This document shows positions 59,960 through 64,000 of a stretch of 64,000 nucleotides of DNA, one piece after another. The notes beneath the pieces were generated by a model, which did no database searches, was not told the origin of the DNA, and was given only the letters and a program-made list of their open reading frames with translations. Source of the stretch: an uncultured Marinobacter sp. (lineage in GTDB: Bacteria; Pseudomonadota; Gammaproteobacteria; Pseudomonadales; Oleiphilaceae); NCBI RefSeq assembly GCF_947488835.1, contig NZ_CANLBK010000001.1:248001-312000 (forward strand). Direction: 5' to 3'. The position numbers and the translations under genes are program-made. Positions within the stretch are counted from its first letter, which is position 1, and every line of letters begins with the position of its first letter.

Positions 59960-60907
59960 TTATATCAGGCCGGCGCCTTTCAGGACAAACACCCCCAACG
60001 TTATGGTGACACTTGCCATCAGTGTGGTTATCGCAATGATGTTTGCCGCCAAGCGGTCGTTACCACCAAGTGCTTTAGCCATCACAAAGCTTGCAGCTGC
60101 AGTAGGGCTGGCAAAGAACAGAAATAACAGCCCCAACTCAGGCCCGGAGAAGCCTACTGCCCAGGCTGCTCCGGTACACAGCGCCGGCAAGAAGACCATT
60201 TTCATCAGGGATGAACTAAACGCTATTGAACTGTCATTGCGAAGGGCGCTGAAGGATACCGTTGCGCCGATGCACAACAAGGCCAATGGAAGGGTAAGCG
60301 ATGCAAAGTAGTCGCCGCTGGTAAGAACCCAGTTTGGAAGTTGAAGATCAAGCCAGGCCACGGGGACAGCTGCAAATACCGAAAGTATGAGAGGGTTGCG
60401 CAGTATGTCCTTGAGGATGCGGCGCCACTCCGGAGACTGTCCCGCCTGATAGGCAGTAAGAACAATCACAGAAAGTGCATTGTAAGAAAGAATCACTACG
60501 CCCAGCAAAATACTGCCCGCTGAAAGCCCGAAGTCTCCGTAAAGGTTTGCCGCCAAAGCAAGGCCGACGATGCCGCAGTTACCCCTGAAAGCTCCCTGCA
60601 CGTAAACGCCCCGATCAGCATGGGGAACGCGCCAGCGTGCCCAAAACCAGGCAAGTGTGAAGCTGGCGAGTGTTGCAAACAGGTAGAAAACGAGAAGGCC
60701 AAGGTTAAGGGAGGTGCTTAGATCTGCCTTTATGATGCTTAGGAACACAAGCGTTGGTAGTGTGGCTTTGAAAACCAGTGCTGATGCAGTGTGCACAAAG
60801 GTGTCGTCTATCCAGCCGATGCGGCGCAACCCAAGCCCGATAAAAACCATAGCGAAAACCGGGAGGGTGGTTGCAAGAGTTTGCTGAAACAGATTGATCA
60901 GGTCCAT
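59960..60907 (-). CDS. AEC-family (auxin efflux carrier-type) transporter
   Basis: 315 aa with about ten membrane helices, N-terminal LFQQTLATTLPVFAMVFIGLGLRRIGWID and C-terminal FFASPTAAASFVMAKALGG, the conserved Pro-Ala-rich AEC segment. Bacterial members carry malate, malonate or other organic acids. No enzyme neighbours suggest a substrate. Confidence 0.88.
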   Translation of the reverse strand: MDLINLFQQTLATTLPVFAMVFIGLGLRRIGWIDDTFVHTASALVFKATLPTLVFLSIIKADLSTSLNLGLLVFYLFATLASFTLAWFWARWRVPHADRGVYVQGAFRGNCGIVGLALAANLYGDFGLSAGSILLGVVILSYNALSVIVLTAYQAGQSPEWRRILKDILRNPLILSVFAAVPVAWLDLQLPNWVLTSGDYFASLTLPLALLCIGATVSFSALRNDSSIAFSSSLMKMVFLPALCTGAAWAVGFSGPELGLLFLFFASPTAAASFVMAKALGGNDRLAANIIAITTLMASVTITLGVFVLKGAGLI

Positions 60908-61038
60908 TGTAGAGCGGCCAGTGAGCTGGAGAGTGAAGGTTCCATCATAGATCTGAAGGAACGTTAATGAAATCGCTTGCCGAAGCCTCTAACGGGTGGG
61001 CTATAGTATGGCAAAACCTATAATACAAAGGGCTCAGC

Positions 61039-61443
61039 ATGAACGTCGTTAATCCCGCGCCGGAACAGCTGCAGAAAGTTTTGGCAGACACTCCAAAAGA
61101 CCAGCCTGTCGTAATGCTCAACCTGCTACGGTTTCGCGATAAAGCCGATTACTCCGATGATTCTGGTGAGTGCAGTGGGCGCGAAGCGTATCAACAGTAT
61201 ATGAAAGAAGCGGCCGCTTGCGTGAGCGCCGTGGGCGCTGAAGTTATCTGGTCTGGCCGTAGTGTTGGTTCTCTTATTGCTCCGCCCGATGAGTCTTGGG
61301 ATCAAGTGTTGCTTGTGCGTTATCCGTCAATCGATGCGTTTATGGCAATGATTCAAAGCTCTGAATACAAAGGCGTGGTCAAACACCGCACAGCCGCTTT
61401 GAGAGATTCAAGGCTGGTTGCCAATGTGGAAGGCCCGCGCTGA
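61039..61443 (+). CDS. DUF1330 domain protein
   Basis: 134 aa, a dimeric ferredoxin-like alpha/beta barrel protein of the DUF1330 type: PVVMLNLLRFRDKADY, YQQYMKEAAACVSAVGAEVIWSG, DQVLLVRYPSIDAFMAMIQSSEYKGVVKHRTAALRDSRLV. Function of the family is unknown. Single gene, divergent from the AEC transporter. Confidence 0.85.
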   Translation: MNVVNPAPEQLQKVLADTPKDQPVVMLNLLRFRDKADYSDDSGECSGREAYQQYMKEAAACVSAVGAEVIWSGRSVGSLIAPPDESWDQVLLVRYPSIDAFMAMIQSSEYKGVVKHRTAALRDSRLVANVEGPR

Positions 61444-61452
61444 AGCAAAGCC

Positions 61453-61803
61453 TCAGCCAATAATCCCGGATTCCAATAGCCCCGACTGGCGTATCACCAT
61501 ATAGGTTGCTGTGCCTGCAGCAATAGAGAGCAGGGCATTGCGTCGCCACAGATGAACTATTACCACTAGAACTCCCGCAAGAATTGCATCAAATCCGGGT
61601 AAGACAGCATTCCAATCAGCCGAACGCTGTAAAAATACCGTAGCCAACAAAGCCATAACTGCCGCGGGCAGGAAGCGCCCCAGGTGTTTTACCAGAGGGT
61701 GCTCGGTATAGCGTTCGAAAAACAGAAACGGAATGATTCTCGTGGCGAAGGTCGCAGCGGCAGCAACCGCAATGAAGGCTGTGAGATAAACGGTATCAGA
61801 CAT
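61453..61803 (-). CDS. azlD: AzlD family branched-chain amino acid export subunit
   Basis: 116 aa with four membrane helices; typical FATRIIPFLFF and LPAAVMALLATVF segments. Works with AzlC as a two-protein exporter. It overlaps the end of azlC by 8 bp, so translation is coupled. Confidence 0.88.
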   Translation of the reverse strand: MSDTVYLTAFIAVAAAATFATRIIPFLFFERYTEHPLVKHLGRFLPAAVMALLATVFLQRSADWNAVLPGFDAILAGVLVVIVHLWRRNALLSIAAGTATYMVIRQSGLLESGIIG

Positions 61804-62500
61804 GGCTGTGGCCTTCCGCAGCAGGCTTGGCGCGCAGGTTACGATACTGGAGTAAAAGTACCGCGGTCACTATCGCAATGGCGCCAATGAGCTGGTGTGC
61901 CGGTGGCAGTATTATCATGGCTACCCCTGCCGCCGCTGCGCCAACCCATACCGGGAACGCATCCCCCAGTGCCTTGAGCTGTTCAATTGTGAGCACAATG
62001 AACAGTGCAACAAGGGCAAATTCGATACCTGTGCTGTCAAACGCTACGTTTCGGCCCAGAAGAGCGCCAAGAATGCAGCCAATGACCCAGTAAACCTGAT
62101 TGAATGCCGTTATCCGGAAATCAATGTCCAGTTCCTTTAGTGTGTCCTGTGATCGCGGACGGCTTGTAAGTAGTGAGTAGGTCTCATCGGTCAGGCCAAA
62201 AATCAGATAGAGCTTGCGCCAGCCGGCCCGCCGGAACTGCCCGAGTAGAGACAGGCCATAGAAAAGATGGCGGGCATTGAGTACAAACATCGCGATGAAT
62301 ACTTCCAGCAAACCGGCGCTGGCCGCTAAAAGGCTGACTGCCAGAATCTGGCCGGCCCCAGCGTAGATGACTACGCCCATGAGTGGTGCTGCCCACCATG
62401 CATAGCCCAGCTGGGTTGTGAACAGTACCCCGAAAGCCATGCCAAGCGGGAGGTAGCCAAAAAGAATGGGCAGTGTGAGTCGAAAAACCAGAGAGTTCAT
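61796..62500 (-). CDS. azlC: AzlC family branched-chain amino acid permease
   Basis: 234 aa from the ATG at 62500 (NSLVFRLTLPILFGYLPLGMAFGVLF); ATG 62506 is also possible, and the open frame to 62617 is rejected because it overlaps the divergent gene and is not hydrophobic. Five or six membrane helices; AzlC features GAGQILAVSLLAASAGLLEVFIAMFVLNARHLFYGLSL are clear in outline. With AzlD it exports branched-chain amino acids. Confidence 0.88.
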   Translation of the reverse strand: MNSLVFRLTLPILFGYLPLGMAFGVLFTTQLGYAWWAAPLMGVVIYAGAGQILAVSLLAASAGLLEVFIAMFVLNARHLFYGLSLLGQFRRAGWRKLYLIFGLTDETYSLLTSRPRSQDTLKELDIDFRITAFNQVYWVIGCILGALLGRNVAFDSTGIEFALVALFIVLTIEQLKALGDAFPVWVGAAAAGVAMIILPPAHQLIGAIAIVTAVLLLQYRNLRAKPAAEGHSHV

Positions 62501-62587
62501 TAGCATCCAAACGTTCTGAAAGTGAAGGATGATAGAGAATCGATCCGAATTTTGAAAGTGGGTATAGTGGCCCCAACAGGAGATACT

Positions 62588-62839
62588 ATGAATCATGAAG
62601 TCGGGCACCTGCCACAATCCGATCCCCGTGAGGAAAAGTTCATTGTAGACAATGAGTTGTTAACGGAGGATCAGTTGCTTGGTTTGGCAGAAGAGTACTG
62701 TACTCGCTACCATGGTCTAAACGATAACGAAAACCCCATGGCAGAACTGAGCCGCGTACAGGCTGCTATCAAGAGGGGTGATCTGGTGGTGTGGTTTGAT
62801 CCGGTAGAGAACACTGCCGGGCTTGGCGTACCGGAATGA
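62588..62839 (+). CDS. small YheU-like (UPF0270) protein
   Basis: 83 aa from the ATG at 62588, which has AGGAG 6 bp upstream; the frame to 62522 overlaps the azlC leader and is rejected. The segment LLTEDQLLGLAEEYCTRYHG and ELSRVQAAIKRGDLVVWFDPVENTAGL resemble YheU/UPF0270, a family with no known function. Divergent from azlC. Confidence 0.65.
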   Translation: MNHEVGHLPQSDPREEKFIVDNELLTEDQLLGLAEEYCTRYHGLNDNENPMAELSRVQAAIKRGDLVVWFDPVENTAGLGVPE

Positions 62840-62937
62840 GCACTCAACCTCAAAGAGTATTTCGGTTTGCACCTACCCGGGGGCGACCGTAACCGGTACA
62901 ATCGCGCAGTTCTTTGAAGCGGTTTGCGAGGTGAAAT

Positions 62938-63597
62938 TTGATCAGGGTATTGGTTGTAGATGACCATGAGCTGGTTCGTTCCGGGATAACCCGGATGCTC
63001 GCGGACGATCCCGATATAGATGTTGTTGGCCAGTCCCCATCCGGAGAAGACGCCATCGATTTCGTGCGTAAAGAACGCCCGGATATCGTATTGATGGACA
63101 TTCGGATGCCGGGCATTGGCGGCCTGGAAGCTACCCGACGCATTCTGAGAATCGACGACACTATCCGTGTGATCGTGGTAACCGCCTGTGCCGACGACCC
63201 TTATCCAGCCCGTGTAATGCAAAGCGGCGCGTCCGCTTACATCACCAAAGGTGCGGATATCAGGGAAATGGTTCGTGCTATTCGTATGGCGCATTCTGGC
63301 CAGCGCTATATCAGCCCCGAAATAGCCCAAAAAATGGCCCTCAAGCAATTGGGTGGTGAAAAGGATGAGGAGGGCGAGCTCTCCATGTTCGATCGCCTGT
63401 CCGAGCGCGAAATGCAGATAGCCATGATGGTCGTGGACTGCCAGAAGGTGCAGGACATTTCAGACAAACTCTGCCTTAGCCCGAAAACTGTTAACAGCTA
63501 TCGTTACCGGATTTTCGAAAAGCTGGAGATATCCAGCGACGTTGAGTTGGCCCTGATGGCAGTACGGCTCGGGTTGCTCGATGCCCACAAGGTCTGA
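62938..63597 (+). CDS. gacA: response regulator of the GacA/UvrY type
   Basis: 219 aa, TTG start with GAGG 8 bp upstream. Receiver domain with D54 in [19 protein letters not shown], then a LuxR-type HTH ([43 protein letters not shown] is shown here in outline only). It answers to a GacS/BarA sensor and drives small RNAs that titrate CsrA/RsmA. Overlap with uvrC by 17 bp is the conserved gacA-uvrC arrangement. Confidence 0.95.
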   Translation: MIRVLVVDDHELVRSGITRMLADDPDIDVVGQSPSGEDAIDFVRKERPDIVLMDIRMPGIGGLEATRRILRIDDTIRVIVVTACADDPYPARVMQSGASAYITKGADIREMVRAIRMAHSGQRYISPEIAQKMALKQLGGEKDEEGELSMFDRLSEREMQIAMMVVDCQKVQDISDKLCLSPKTVNSYRYRIFEKLEISSDVELALMAVRLGLLDAHKV

Positions 63598-64000
63598 TCC
63601 CACCGATGAAAACAGCGAGGGGTTTGACAGCAAGCACTTCCTGAAACAGCTAACCGAGCGACCTGGCGTCTACCGAATGTACGACGACGCAGGCTCGGTG
63701 CTGTACGTGGGCAAAGCCGGAAATCTGAAGAAGCGGGTCAGCAGTTATTTTCGGAAGACTGGCTTGGCGCCCAAAACGGAAGCTCTGGTTGCAAAGATTG
63801 CGTCCATTGAAGTCACCATTACCGGTAGCGAGACAGAAGCTCTATTGTTAGAGCAGAACCTGATCAAGTCTCTGCGCCCGCCATACAACATCCTGCTTCG
63901 GGATGATAAATCCTACCCTTACATTTACGTGTCTGCCCACAGTGATTATCCCTCGCTGACCTTTCGGCGTGGGCGTACCAAAAAGGGCGGAGGTACCTGG
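63581..64000 (+). CDS. uvrC: excinuclease ABC subunit C (5' part, runs off the window)
   Basis: The first 140 codons are present. After a variable start ([19 protein letters not shown]) comes the GIY-YIG nuclease domain: [31 protein letters not shown], with Tyr and Arg of the active site, and [32 protein letters not shown]. UvrC makes the two incisions in nucleotide excision repair. Starts inside gacA in another frame. Confidence 0.95.
   Translation, partial: MPTRSDPTDENSEGFDSKHFLKQLTERPGVYRMYDDAGSVLYVGKAGNLKKRVSSYFRKTGLAPKTEALVAKIASIEVTITGSETEALLLEQNLIKSLRPPYNILLRDDKSYPYIYVSAHSDYPSLTFRRGRTKKGGGTW

Overview
The window is a 64 kb stretch of chromosome from a Gram-negative gammaproteobacterium. 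Gene order (GntR-smc-zipA-ligA, sdhCDAB-sucAB-lpd-sucCD opposite gltA, fadBA, gacA-uvrC) and protein style point to Marinobacter or a close marine relative; this placement is inference, since no 16S gene is present. Coding density is high. Most of the window is ordinary core genome; the last 10 kb is a looser accessory stretch.

Layout. 1-5.2 kb: tRNA-Glu, a CbiX/epimerase pair, a DUF924 protein, tRNA-Gly, a MOSC protein and the ABC-F ATPase Uup. 5.3-14.3 kb: a universal stress protein, an unknown secreted protein, the beta-oxidation pair fadBA, topA and a beta-hydroxyacid dehydrogenase. 14.4-27.5 kb: the TCA block, gltA divergent from sdhCDAB-sucAB-lpd-sucCD, which supplies citrate synthase, succinate dehydrogenase, 2-oxoglutarate dehydrogenase and succinyl-CoA synthetase. 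27.6-40 kb: trpS, scpAB, rluB, a diguanylate cyclase, then GntR-smc-zipA-ligA; scpA, scpB and smc together encode the condensin complex. 40-46 kb: a large lipoprotein, a CBS protein, mnmC and a cyclophilin. 46-51 kb: a putative c-di-GMP-binding MshEN protein, flagellar flgN-flgM-flgA, and chemotaxis cheV-cheR; two good sigma-28 promoters share the same -10 element. 51-53.6 kb: MFS transporter, double cupin, isochorismatase-like hydrolase, tRNA-Ser.

53.6-62.8 kb is accessory: LysR/VOC, haloacid dehalogenase-like protein, TetR regulator, carboxymuconolactone decarboxylase-like protein, a small 2OG-Fe(II) oxygenase-like protein, a 5'-truncated MarR gene, a 3'-truncated siderophore-interacting protein gene, DUF938, AEC transporter, DUF1330, AzlCD and a YheU-like protein. 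Five copies of a 16-bp palindrome (TTGAGTGATCACTCAA) lie only in front of the TetR gene and its neighbours and define a probable local regulon. The stretch contains gene remnants, so it looks like a region of gain and decay. The window ends with gacA/uvrY and the start of uvrC.

The most unusual items are the MshEN-membrane-ELSAVAGQ protein, an MnmC whose methyltransferase half has lost its catalytic motifs, a TrpRS with a four-cysteine Fe-S type motif, and the palindrome regulon with its collapsed genes.
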